Below, in pieces: positions 33,537 to 47,000 of a stretch of 64,000 nucleotides of DNA. This DNA comes from Brachionus rotundiformis (taxonomy: Eukaryota; Rotifera; Eurotatoria; Ploima; Brachionidae). Numbering within the stretch: the first letter of the stretch is position 1; the number at the start of each line of letters is the position of its first letter. The stretch spans positions 186,001 to 250,000 of the forward strand of contig JAESIW010000090.1 in NCBI GenBank assembly GCA_016802295.1. Reading direction: 5' to 3'. The notes under the pieces were generated by a model. The model did no database searches, was not told the DNA's origin, and was given only the letters and a program-made list of their open reading frames with translations. The position numbers and the translations under genes are program-made.

Positions 33537-35474
33537 TTATTTGTTTGTCAATTGTTTGTACGGATTCCATGACAAGTCAACTATGCTGGTCGCTCTGGAC
33601 TCGTCTATGAAGGGAATTTCGCTCAAGCTCAGACCCAAGAAGCCGATGTTCTCCTCGAATGTGTTCTCCAAGCCGCTGTATTGGTTCAATTCGTCAATCT
33701 AAATGAATAGGTTGACAAATTTTTCCTCTAATTAATTTATTTACAAGTGGTCAATTTTTGAGTAGTCTAGTGTACCAACTTAAATGCCAATATAGCTTGA
33801 TAATTCATGGTAGAAATATTGTGTAATAATTTAATTAATAATAATAAATCAAAACTATTTTTAAGTCAGAGTATGTCAGCAATAATGGTCCAGACAGCCA
33901 TAAAGGGCCAAAATTTAATTTAGGCATTCAATTTTTTTAATAATTATTAGTTTGAAAATAATTTTTTATTGGAAAAGCAAAAATACTGAGGTTAGGATTA
34001 TTTAAATTATCAAGTACAAAATAAATAGTGTCAATTTTATTTAAAACATATTCATAATTAAAAGAGCACTGGGAATCGAGAAATTTTCCAGAATTAGACC
34101 TCTGTTAGAAACCTTGCACTTAGAGATGCTTGAACAACTGTACATGAAAGAAAAAATATTCTTCTCAAAGCAATTGGAATATCTTGACTTTCCTTCGCGA
34201 TAACTATAAAAAGTTTGATCAGAAAATACCTCCTTTTGCAAACAACTAAATAATATGGAGAAAAAAACTCATATTGATGTAATGGACTAAAGTTTGAAGA
34301 CTTCTCTACCAATAATTGATCATTTATTTATTGAAGAAAATCATGGTCTAGTTGATTCAATTAAATTTATTGTGGCGATAATCAAATTAAATATGGAATT
34401 AAACTTAGCTTACTTTAAATTTTATGATTTATTAAATGATATTTTAAAGATAGATTTTTGTATATAATTGTGTTTTTTTTTCTTTTTATTTCTTCTAAAT
34501 TTATATTTACTTTAATTTGGGACTTAAACTCAAACTTAAATAAATAAATAAATAATGTCATTTTCAAATTAAATTAAATTGACTATCTTCTCAACGAAGC
34601 GTAGCACAAATAAATTTCCTAATTAAATAACACTTAATTTTATTAAATTAATCAGCAAAAGTTTTATTATAAACATATTTATCTTAATAAATGAGATAAC
34701 TTTAAGATTACGAGTTCATTATGAACGAATGGGAGGATTTTGGGAACAGATTAACAAACAGAATGCATCTTAATTATTTTTTAATTAAAATTTATATTCA
34801 AGATTTATGTAATAAGTTATTGTATTATTTTAAGATGGGATTTTGTCTAATGACTACTAAGCGAATTATGATCTTAATTAAACGAATCTAGTAGATAAAT
34901 ATCATGAGCATTATAATTTTTAAAATAATCAATAACAAAATAATTTAATTAAGAAATCTAAAAAATTAAATTTCAAAATTAATTTGTTGTTATGTTGACA
35001 TGTATCGAAATAAAATTTAATTAAAAACAATCTATAAATGATCAGCAGTCCCTGAGGGCTGAAAGAAAAAAGCAAAACAAATCTCTAATGATGCAACTGT
35101 GGTCCAAAGTTGGTGTCTTGGTACACAAATGTAGACTAAAATTTTAATTACAAGGAAAATTTTTATCTTTTCGATCTTATCTAATCTAAATGTTTGGGAA
35201 TATAAAGATCCAAAAATTTTTTGCCACTTACATTAATGATGTAAGACTGGTCCTGTTTGACCTCGCCAAAGCTGGCTGATTTGACTATGGGCGCTCGTTT
35301 GTACTCATTTGAATCTTTTTTTCTAAATTAAATTATCTAATCAGTTCATATTTAAATTAGTTTAAAAGTAAACTACCTAAGGCAGTAAAACACGGCAAGT
35401 ATTATGAACAAAATGGCTATAATCGCTATTACCAGAGCAATTATCAGCGTAAACCCATTGAGCACAAAATCCAT
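33537..35474 (-). CDS. Unrecognised 116-residue single-pass membrane protein
   Basis: Three short exons, each below usual ORF cut-offs: 35474-35377, 35322-35232 and 33698-33537. Splice sites and phases are all consistent (98 + 91 + 162 nt = 117 codons). The product starts MDFVLNGFTLIIAL and has one long hydrophobic segment (about residues 8-31) with no signal-peptidase site, so it is probably a type III anchor. A basic stretch (RKKDSNEYKR) and a cytosolic-type tail with acidic and Ser motifs follow (GLENTFEEN, SLSEIPFIDES). I do not recognise the family. Reading-frame continuity across three exons is the main evidence that it is real. Intron 33699-35231 contains a LINE fragment. Its direction is the same as the flanking SMSr and ferlin genes. 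Confidence 0.6.
34055..34545 (+). mobile_element. LINE C-terminal fragment with AAATA-repeat tail
   Basis: The plus strand reads RALGIEKFSRIRPLLETLHL and LEQLYMKEKIFF. Then, after frame breaks, comes NHGLVDSIK and a terminal stop near 34467, followed by GGGACTTAAACTC and AAATAAATAAATA. The same coding end and tail occur at 7865-8245. It lies antisense in the long intron of the small membrane-protein gene. Confidence 0.5.
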
Positions 35475-38081
35475 GCTAATTATATTAATATATTTTCTTT
35501 ATTTTTTATATTACTATTACCTTTTTGATGATATTTCGCTTTATTTTAAAAGAGTATACACAAATTATAACAACTAGATTGAACAAAATATTCAAATATA
35601 AGCAATAAGGTTTTTTTTATATTTTTTTTCTCTCTCTCTCTAAACCAACATGTTAAGATCTTTGAATAAAAAATAAAAAATTACATAACACTTAATAATA
35701 TAAATTTTGGAAAAATTTAATTTTATTGCTTTGGAAAAGGTCACGTGTACAGGTAATTTGATACTTGGCCAACATTCCACTAGTGGCATTTGTTCAAGAA
35801 AATAGATAGAAAATTGGCACAACTGCACAAATGAACCATGCCATTAAACTTATTTACATAATTATAAATAAAAATATTCTTATCTTAAATAAATACTTTT
35901 AGGGAAATCTTTTTTAATCTAATTATTGGATCAATAGCTGAATGGTTAACAGACGACACTGGTCATCGGTATTGGCATGGACTTGCCTTAATTGGTAAAG
36001 ATGCCCAAAGAAAGCAATGCCACAAAGCCATTATTTATATATTTAAAAAAATATATTTTTATCTAATTAAATACTTATAGACAAAGATATTTTTTATTTA
36101 ATTTAATTATTAAATTAATAACTGTGTTGGTAATACAGGACACTGGTCTGATGATTGAGATTGGTACAACTACCTTAAATAACCAAGTCCCAAAGCCTTT
36201 TTTTTATTAAATTAGTAGCTGAATGGCTAAAACAGGGCACTGGTCATTTGACTTTCCAGTGGACTTACGTAGCTCTTTGCGATCAAAAAATTGGTAAAGA
36301 TACCCAAAAAAAGCCACCAATGCCACAAAGCCACTATTTATTGATTTAAAAAAATATTTCTTTCTAATTAAATACTTAAAGATGGGGCTATAAGAGATTA
36401 ATTATTAAATAATAACTGTATAGATAATCTGTCATGTCTGTTGATTGAGCTTGAACATAGACTCTTGGCGAATAAAACTTGGCACAATTGGCTTTGGTAT
36501 TCTTCATTATTAACCAAAAGCAAAAATAAAAAAGCTTATTTTGTATATCTTATTTTCCTGAATATTTAAAGTCTTATGCAATAAATGAACAAATGTGAGA
36601 TTCAAGTGTCAAGATTAAAATACATGAAGATATAAAACTAAAATAATAAATAGATCGGAATAAACAAATCAATCAAATTTGTCTAAATTTCATAGCAAAT
36701 CCCCATTTATTAGCTTTGTACTAGGCCTTCAAGCCACATTGAATTATATAATTTGTTTATAATTTGTAATGATTTATTTTAAAATAAATTAAATAAATAA
36801 GAAAAAAATGTATTTTTTTCTATTTAGAAAGGGTCTAAATAGGCTGATTTGGCATGGTTTGAGCGAATCCGGCCTGTATTGTAAGAGCTCATTTGAGCGT
36901 GCAAATATTCAATTAGTTGCGTTGACACAGGACCAGTGCCCAAGGCTGCTTTTGAGCCAAAGTTTGTTTACAAATAATTAAAATTTTGCGCTCAAATAGG
37001 CCAAATAAGCGGGTAATTAAAGCGGCTTAAGGTAAACTTGTAGACTAATCAAGCTCTTAAGCCTAAGCGTCAATCAACAAAAATTATGTAAATATGGAAA
37101 AGAAAGTATTGAAAAGTCAGGAAACGTCAAATATGAGCTTGGTATATCAGCGGTCCCAGAAGAGTCTTGGCATGATTTAATAAACGAGTCAATCGTTGGA
37201 TAAGATGCAGTCTTGCTGTGTTCTATCTCACTGAATTAAATTAAGAAATAATAAAATATTTTAATTAGTGATATTTGAATATAAATTATCAATTATTAAG
37301 TATATATATCTATAAAAATATTTTTTCTAATTTTTTCTTTTTGAAAATAAATCAATAGAAAAAGTCTGATGCACTCTAGGATTCGTTGAATGGAATCGGG
37401 TGCTCAAAATTGAATTAAGTCTTGTTTTCAAAGCAAATATTGTAGAAGAAATTTTGCCAATTTAATTTTTTTTTCAAGATGAAAATGAAATTTAATTAAT
37501 AATTTATTAAGATTTTTGTTTTATTTTTGTCGCAAGAGTAAGGTGTCCAAGGAAAAAGTTTTTACACTTTTATCAAATTATAGATTTTATTGAATTACTG
37601 AAAATAAAAATAAATTAATAATTTAATTAATTAATCTCTATGCGATATTCCATTATCACAAGTCTTTACACTGTCTAGAGCCATCTTTGTCCATTTTTGA
37701 CTCTTTTATACAAGTTTTTTTTTAATTTTTTCAAGTTGACAAAATTAATTAATTAATTATTAAGATTAATAAGATTTTAAAACTAAAATATCTCTATCTT
37801 ATTTTTTATATTAGGGATTATGCGAAATGAAATGAACACTGGTTCTCAAAGTGACCAAATGTGAAATTTCAATTTGCCAAAATTGCCAAATAGTGACAAG
37901 AGAATTTAGTTCTTGATGAAATTTTTCCATGACCAAAATGAGTTATCCAAGCAGTATGTTTTGGAGAATATAAACAGCTTTACCACTTGCATAAAATGAA
38001 CAAATATTTATTAAAAAAATTTTATAAACAATAAAAAAATAATTAATTTACATAATAAAAAAATAAAATAATCAATTTAAT
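35475..38081. other. Intergenic region with diverged tandem repeats
   Basis: 2.6 kb between the ferlin stop and the small membrane-protein start. It contains the degenerate tandem array at about 35700-36495 and a less AT-rich patch at 36840-37060 that might be regulatory. The rest, 37060-38081, shows nothing I recognise apart from the likely ferlin polyadenylation signal near 37999. Confidence 0.5.
35700..36495. repeat. Diverged tandem repeat, period about 290 bp
   Basis: Blocks starting near 35930 and 36206 share TAGCTGAATGGNTAA, CACTGGTCAT, GGTAAAGATRCCCAAA, GCCACAAAGCCA and TCTAATTAAATACTTA. In between (36110-36200 and 36400-36495) are half-units with TTAATAACTGTRTWGRTAAT. An older, poorer unit precedes at 35700-35900. 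The AGCTGAATGG core looks loosely like a tRNA D-arm/A box, but no B box follows. Confidence 0.55.
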
Positions 38082-41000
38082 TTAGCCTAATAATTTGTTA
38101 ACAATGGCACTTGGAAGCTGTATTATAAAAACAATAAATCCAAATATTAAGATGCATATAAACACAACCAAAATAATAGTTTTCCAGTAATTTTTCCAAA
38201 TAACATAACGAAATGTTTGGTATGGCTTGGTGAACCAAAGAAAAGAAGTCTCCGGTCTCCTATGCATAAAAAATAAATAAATTTTTTCTAGCTTTGTTTT
38301 TTGGTATTTGACTTACTCGGGGGGTTCAAGGGGCTGTGGTGGTTCGCGTCCGCGTCCAGCTGGCTCATTTTCGGCCTCTTTTTCCGTCAATATATGAAAT
38401 TCAGCCTCCAATTTGCCGGCCAGCGTGCCATTCAAAGCCTCAAACGGCCACCATCCTTTGTAAAACTTTTTCTTGAACAAATTTACCTTTGGCCATTTGG
38501 AGTCATTTTTCATCTTTAACGAGCAGACCTCTGCCGAACTAGCACCCTGAGTAAACTTGGACATATCAAGCTCCAATGTTCCAAGCAAGTCATCTGATGA
38601 GAAATTGTCTGCATCATAGCAGTGCAAGTTAATGACCGGCCTACTCTTGCTCTCTATGACAGTGAGACCAAATTTTTGCCTCTGGCTAAAGACAATTTTT
38701 TTCTCAGCTGGCAAATAATCAAAATCAAACACAAATCGCCAATTGAACTCACCAGAGCCATTAAATGAATTGTAATGAACATCGGTGGCTTGGTACACCT
38801 TTTCTTGCTCACACAAAAACCCTTTAATGTAAATGTCACTTTTTTTTTCACCTGTAATGGGATTGGTGTCGTCCAAAATGACATTTCTTGTCCGCTTTAT
38901 GACCACTCTAAGTTGGAATTTTTTCGGCTTACGCAACTTAATGTCAACTGGTTTTGGCATGATGCTGGTCTTATAATTTCCCATTGGAAACATGTCTATC
39001 CACATTTGAATTTTTCCTTGTTCCAGCTCGGGTCCAGCTTCCGGGTTGTACAAAGACCGAGTTTCGACATGCTCTGGAACAAGCTCGACCTCTGTAATTC
39101 TCTTCCAGCTATTTAGCGCATCCAAAGCCAATTGTTGTTCATATTTGTTTACTTTGATAATTTTGAATTCCTCGTTTTCGTCATCATCTGAGTCCGACTC
39201 TTGGCTAACCTCTGGTATTTGTTCATCCGGATCAGTGGGAAAAAATACCGGATGGTCTCTTGGGTCGTAGACTATGAGTCTGTTGTTTGTGAACGATGGC
39301 TTGAGAAGGCCGAACTTACGGCACATCTTGAACAGTAGGTCTTTGGGAAGGATGCAGTCGCGCCAGGCGTTGTAGCCATTTAGGTCAAATTTTTTCGGCA
39401 GTCCACAAGTAGCGTAGCATTTCGAGTACAGGCGATCTTCCAGGTCTATTGTTGTCTCGCCAATCAACTCCGTGCCCTCCAGAAAATTCCAGTTCTTGAT
39501 TGAAATGGTCAATTGAGACTGGTCTGGAAAGCTCGTCTCCAATTCAAAACACCTAAAAGAAAAACAACATTTTTTTTAATAAAATTTTATTTAATTAGTA
39601 CAAATTTTAGAATGTAGTCAATTTTTGCTAAATTGGCACTGTTAAGTTTTTCCAAAAGATATCTGTTATTATTAAGATTAGATAATGTTTTATAATAATT
39701 CTTACAGATAGTTTTAATATGGCAAGATTTGTTTTTCATGAATTAATTGTTTATCTTTTTTAAAAATTTCTAAAAATTAAAAACTTCATTACTAAACTTT
39801 AATAATTTAATTTTAATTGTCTGTATTAATAATACTTGAATAATCTAATTTTACAATTGTCTTAATAAACAATTTCTTTTAATAAGATTTTAATTAATGT
39901 AAAAAATTTTTTCATTAGATAAAAAATGTATCTAAAAACAATATGATCCACGACTCTTAAAATCACTAACTTAACCAGTTGTCTAGTTTGACGTTTCTAA
40001 TTATAGCTAAGATTTTCCACAATCTTTTTTACTTTTAATATTTAAATTTAGCCAAAAGATAATAGATGAAATGAAGCTAGCTAATGCTCAAATTTTAATA
40101 AAAATACCCAAAAATTATCATTAAATAAAAATTTTTAGCATTTTTTTGATTTGAAAACTTAATTCTGTGGCATATTTTTAGTATAAATGCTTGGCAAAGA
40201 TTTTACATGGTTCATGGTTTAATTTAACACTAAAATGTCTAAGAATTAAATTTAACAAAAAAAAATAATTAAATTATTTAGCTAATAATAAATTGTGAGT
40301 ATTTTCATTTAAATTTTATTATCTGTTTTTTTATATGAGATTTTGTTGACAAATTTTTAGTAAAATACCATTAAATTTGACCAATGGAGCAATTAATTAA
40401 TAAAAAAGTGGCACTATTTCCAAAGACCAATTGATTTAAAATATTTACTGAAAAATTTGCATGGTCAAGAAAACTTCACCTGTAAATTAATTAAAAATTG
40501 ACAAGATTGGTTTTGGCAAAATGTAAAAGAACTTAATTTTAATTTAAAACAAGCAATCAAAAATAAATAAATAAACATATCTGGCCATTCACTTTGCCTG
40601 ATTAGCTTAAAATTGGTCAGGTATCTTCTTACTTGCCAATCAATGGTTCGATTGAGTCATTTTTGAACTTTTCCTCTATTTCGTTTTCACCACTCTTGAC
40701 ACAAATGAAAGGCTCAAACTTGCCAATCAAGTGTATGGGATTGACTATGGACACTTTGACAATGTAAAGATGCAGCTTGAGCTTGACTGGCAAATTGGGC
40801 GGCAAGCGCTTCAAAAAACCGCCGTTCATGGACAAATACTGGGCCACGTCTTCGGACATACTCTTCTCGTCATAGAGCATAAACTTGCCCTTGAACAAAC
40901 ATTGAGTGCCCTCTTGGCTTGCCAAAGGCCTATTTTTGCCAATTATCAGACTAAATCTGTCAATTGTTTCGTTCAAATTTATCTTTTTCTCCAACTCACA

Positions 41001-44000
41001 GTCAAATACCTGAATTGTTTGGATCTTTTTTTTCTCCAATATCTTTTTCTTTATCTCGTTTTGCAAGCTAACTTTTGAAAATAAATATCTTTTATCTATC
41101 TATTCAGTCTTAAATATAATTGTACTACTTTTCTCCTTTAAGGAAACAAAAGAGCCGCGACGAACGCGCTTCTTTCTACTTGGAACAGTCATTTCCAAGT
41201 CGGTCTCCTCTTCAGCGGTGTCCTCTTTGTCCGAATTGTTCTTTCTGTGCTCGCTTTCGCTGGTTATTGAGCTAAAGTATTTGGACCACCAGTCCAAATA
41301 GTCCAGATCCAAGTCCGGGTCGTAGTTGATCACCTTTTTTTTCCTCATACTTTTCCTGAAGCGGCCAAGTGCCAAATTTTCCCTCCTCATTGACTCGTCA
41401 AGACTTATTGAGTGTATAAAGTTCCGGTTTATATCTTCTTTTAATAGAAGGATAAAAATTAGACTAGCTATAAGAAAAATTATCTATCTACTGGTTCGGC
41501 AAAATTCCTTGAGCTTTTGGTTGTCAAAGCAGTAATTTCCAATTGACTTGATTGTACAAGAGCCTACCAATATTTTTCTGCTAAATTGTTTCTCTACTGT
41601 TTGTAGCTCTTTGTGCATTGATGTGTAGAGAAAAAATGAGCCGTAGCATTCACATCTGATGTTCAGGTGAGGCTTGTACTCGTCCTCTTCTGGCAATTGC
41701 TTCAATACAATTAGACATTTGCCAAAGACTTTTAGTAAAAGACTCACTATTTCATATCTGCGGTGTGTTTGGGAAAAATTGCTGTTCCTAGAGCCTTTTT
41801 CTATTATGTTTGGGTCAAGCACTTGGTCCCCTATTTGAATTTGGACACATATTTTCTGTTGACCAAATGTTAAGTAATTTGTGTCCTGGATGTTACGCAA
41901 GCCCCAGTAAAAAATCTAAAACAAAAGTATAAACATCTAATCTTATCTGTGAATGAACCAGCTTGCCTCGAAAACGTAAGGTCTTGTCCTTGGGGTAATT
42001 GACTTTGGTATGTCTTGATTCTTTTTGATCCAAAATCCCAATGTGTAGCTTACGCTTTCGATTAGGTTGAAATTGATCATGGCTCTGGCGGTCGATGGCC
42101 GCATTTGGTCATCTGTGAGCTGAATTAGCTCGAAAGAAGCAAGGATGTCACCGGCTGTGCTATGGTTATGGAAAAGCTTGTACCATTTTAGCTTTGGAGG
42201 GTTGTTGTTAGCTGTGTTTACCACTGGCTCTACGTAAAACCGGCCCATGAACTCTTTTTGCTACATTTAAAAGATTAAAATTATTTATCTATTTATTTAT
42301 TTAATATAAACATTTAGGGGATCTTCGTCGTAGATATCTACGACCAATTCTGGCGGCTTTTGGCTAATTTCTTCAAAATTTCCATACAAAAACACCTGAG
42401 AAATGACTAGTTCTTGATTCCAAGTGGGATTTACAGTGTTGTCAATTGTCTTGGAATAGATTGATTGATTGTAGAGACTTATGCGAGCAAATGGATCGGA
42501 CTCGCCAGCTATATCCAGGAGCAGCATGTTTCTGCCCTGATACAAGTAGGCGTTTAGCTGAAATTCGTGACGTTCTTGACATAAAAAAGATAGTTAACAA
42601 TCAACTTTTTAAATAAAATATCACTTTTTTTAAAAAAAAAATTTAAGCTCGCAAGATTAATTAACACAGATAATTACAGATTGTTTTTAATAATATTAAT
42701 ATTAAATTAATATAAATAATAATTAATAATAACTGCAACGACCATTACTTTTAATATATCATTTCAAATTATTATTTATCTTGGCTTTTGATGCTTAGTC
42801 ATAGATACAATTGATGACTAAAAGGTATAGATAATGATTAATTTTCTAGTATGGTCAAATTTTAATGATAACGCTCAAAAATTTGTATAATTTGTCTAAT
42901 TTGAAAATTTTATGGTCAACATTGAACTTAAATTAAGCTTAATTTTTATTATATGATGCTTGGTAATGGTTTAAAATGGTTTGCTCATACAACACAAGCC
43001 TTAATTTGTGCTATTTATTGTGTAGTTTAATTGTTAAATAAAATAAAATCTATCTCATTTTTAAATCTTATCCGATTGATAACAAATTTATTAGTATTAT
43101 TTTAATATATTAGTTAACTAAACTTAATCATAAATAATCTTATATAATGATATAGAATTTAATTAAAAATATGGAATTTGCCAGAAATTCACATTTAAAT
43201 GGGGAATGACAGGAAAAAGGTATATTTTAGTATCGGATTTTCCAAGAAAGAGAGAATGGAATGGAAACCTGTTTGGCAAACATTCAATGGGAAAAAATGA
43301 CTTCGCTATGCACTAATATGTCTCTAAGTCAAAACTTCGATGGGAGACTACTTGGGACCTCGCCATGTTGGAGGACTAGTCCATTGATATTAATTTCTGA
43401 TAACGAATTTAAATAAGGAAAAGAAAAGTCTAATTTCATGAATATATTTTTTATCTTAATTTGAAATTTTAATAAAGTTTAAAGATTAAAATTATTAATA
43501 AAATTATATCATCAAGTTATTGTTAAGCAATCAAGGTAAAAAAAAGTATTCACAAAATATTAATATTGGCATTTATCATTGAAGTAAAAATTAATGTGCG
43601 AAAATTTAACCAAATTTAATAGCCTATTTGGTTTAATTACCATAGAATATTATTTTATCTATTTATCTAGTTATCTTTATTTTACTTAAAATTTAAAAAA
43701 AATGGATCAATTGGTCTCCAGAAATGTTCATTATCTGTTACTGAGTAAAAAGGGTCTAATTTTTATACCATTTATTTTTTATTTCTTGCCAAATCGACCA
43801 TTAAAAACTCATCTCTGGTAGTGCCAAAAAAGTCAGCCAAAAAGCAAGATATTCTAGCGACATAGCCAAAGTTAAAGTAGTAAATTTAAAGAGAACAATT
43901 TTATCCAATGGCAAAGACGGACAAGTTGGCCTACCTGCATAATAAACACATCTGGGCAGTCCAAGCTCATTTAGCTGATTGGCATCAAACTCATAATTAC

Positions 44001-47000
44001 ACAGACTAATTTTTTCACATAGAACTGAGCTGACTTGGTCACTAGTGCCCATCCATGCAAACAATCTAACTCTTGCCACATTTTGTCGCTCTGGCTCGTC
44101 AAAGTCTCCCGCTTTGAGCGACTTTACATCCGTGTATACCTTTTTGGCGCTGATACAACCCCTTTTGTCCTCATCGGGCGACCATACCACATCATTACAC
44201 TTCAAATTGCACACTCCAACCTTTTGGTCATTGAACAAAAACCACACATTCACATCCGGAAAGTAGCTGAACGGCTCGTTCAAATACTTTTTCAACTTAA
44301 TCATGGTATTTCTAATTATAAGATCAATGTAAAACTTAAAATTTTCATTTGACTTTGATTGTCTAAACTTGTGAGTTAGCCTGAACAGCAATTTGACCAC
44401 ATCGGCCAAGTTATTAAGCTCAAGCTTTATTTGTTTTATTCGATTTTTGTTAAACTCTGTCACAAAGCTTTTCTTCAGAAAGTCCAGCTTTATAAACTCT
44501 TTTATATTGTATATTGTATTCAAAAAGTATTCATACAAATTGTTGGCCTTTTTCAGGTCATTTGAATCAAAGGTCTTTAGCCAAATAATGGACTTGATCT
44601 GTTGGTAAATGTGGTTAAGCTGGCAGAGCTTTTTTTCTATGTAGTTTATCTTGAACATTAAGTGGCGCATGTCCTCGGAGCGAAAGCGCAGGCACAGACT
44701 TGGCTTGGATCGCTCGTATGGCAAATAAATGGGCATGGTCTTGTTAAGTTGAATTGGCTCGGTTGGCTCGGTCTCGTTGTTGCTTCTGACGCCTGGATCA
44801 CCATTGGTCCCGATGCAGAGGCGAAAATTTATTTTGCCATTCATGTACCTGCTATCGATCATTGTGCACTCGTCTATTACTATGTAGCAGACAAATTCAG
44901 CGTCAGGAGGCACCTTGAAGTAGACAGGATTGGCTTGATTGTTTGAATTGTCGGTGACCAGGGAAGAGCTGATGCCCAGGAGAACACGGGCTACGTAATG
45001 GGAACCGGCCGCTTCCAATGGAGTGTATGAATTGGAGCATGGCTCTTGGAATAGAGAATTGGTATCTTGTTCGCTTTGGGCATTGTTAAATCGTTTGATG
45101 CGCATGTTGTTTGGTTCATTGTACATGTCAATGTAGCTTGGACCATAGGTTGGCAAGTAGCTGAAGTCACTGTGGTAATTGGATATGTCGCTTAGAACTA
45201 GATACTCTTTGGCAAGTACGGTCACATTTGAATTGTTTTGGTGGCACAATTCTATTTTAAGCAGGCGAACCAGTGGTGGATACCTGAATATAAACTCAAT
45301 AGAGTGATTCCAGTCGGGCCTATTACTTCCATTAATGCAAGGACTTGTTTTCTTATTAATAAAATTAAATAATTAATTAATTATGTGTATTAATTGTTTA
45401 AAAAAAGGTAATACAGTTAGGCCTGCGAATGAGACACGAATAAAAGAGTTTAATGCTGATTGCTTATCTTCCTCGGACAGCAGAATGGCTACTTGTTCCA
45501 CTTGGGACATGTGGTCATTTTGTTTCAGGTTGAAAAAGTTTTTAACCTCATTAAACAAGCTGGAATCTTTTTGTTCAACTATTTGAGCTGAGTAAATGTT
45601 TATGACCAGTTTCAGCATTTGAGTTTGACCACATAGACCATAGGGTACCATGATGTTGCTTTTATTTTTTTCAAGTTAAAATCCAAATCAAAATTAAAAG
45701 CCCAATTTTAATTTTAAAAATTTTATTTTTATTTAATTTATTTAAATATTTTTTAGTTCTATTGTCCCTTCAAAGTGACCAGTATTAGGCATCTTGAAGT
45801 TGATGATCGATTCAAAGAGTTTATCTGTTTTAATGTAACATGATATGCAAATTTGAAAAATAAATAATTTTATAAATATATTTTCTTAACTTATTAATTA
45901 GATTGATTTTTAAATTTTTAAATTTAATAGCTCATTTTTTTATGCTTATTTTCAAGCTTTTTATTTTAAAAAAAATTGGTAGCAAGGAAAATTTATTCGT
46001 AGTTTAACATCAAATATTTAAAGATAAACTCTTTGAATTGATTAGTATTATTTAAAAAAATAAAATACTAATTTAATTTTACGAAACAGACAAAAGTTTT
46101 CTCAAAATTTGGGCAGATTGGGCTTGAATGATCATGATCTGAAATTATAATTAAAATAAAACAGTTTATTAAATTTTTTATAAATTTGATGGTCAGCATT
46201 GAATGCTTAGATGCACAATTATGCAAAATGTTTTTGGTTTAACATACTTTTTCAAGCTAAAAATAAGGATATTTTTGAGGAATAAAATTAATTAAATGTT
46301 TACAAGTGCGAAACATTAATTCTAATAATTAATGTAGCTATTAGACTTATACAACCAGAGCAGAATATTAATAAGCAGCTTAAATTATTTGGCAATGGTA
46401 AAACATGGAGCAAAATATGTTAACGTGATACTTTTTTTACTTTTTAAGAATATAAACAAAAATTTTTATTATAATTTTTGATCATGATCATTGGTAATAA
46501 ACTTCAATTTACTTTTCAATTTCATCATTGTCATCAGACTTGTATTCATCATAGTGAATCTAAAACATGAACTAAAATTAAATTAATTATCTAGATTTTA
46601 ATTTTATAATGGCGGTTTTTTATAAATTAGCTAGCTTGTTATCTATAAATTACTCGTTCAATAAGTCAATATTTTATTTCTATTACATTTTTATTCTTAA
46701 GGAGCTTGGGCTCGATACAGATAAGCAAACAAATAAAATTAAATTGGAAAACTATTTAAACATTAATTTAAAGAATTACTATCGGAAATAGATTTTTGTT
46801 AGCCACCCTATTATAAAGTATCACGCGCACTGCTTAATAATTAAAGATGCTGATGCACAGCTAATCTAAGAGCATGTACATGTATGTTTTTATTGCACAT
46901 GCGCGCTAGTGTTTGTACAAGACCAGAGTTGTTTTTAGTCACAAGCCATAAGTCAAGTCAAGTTAAAATTTAAAAAAAATTTTTTTCAAGTCAAGTCATG

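Noticed and set aside
35930..36270. tRNA genes in the tandem array
   Set aside because: An A-box-like string is present, but there is no B box (GGTTCGANTCC) and no cloverleaf can be drawn.
46609..46791. 60-codon plus-strand frame near the ferlin linker exon
   Set aside because: No recognisable domain; it runs through a LINE tail motif.
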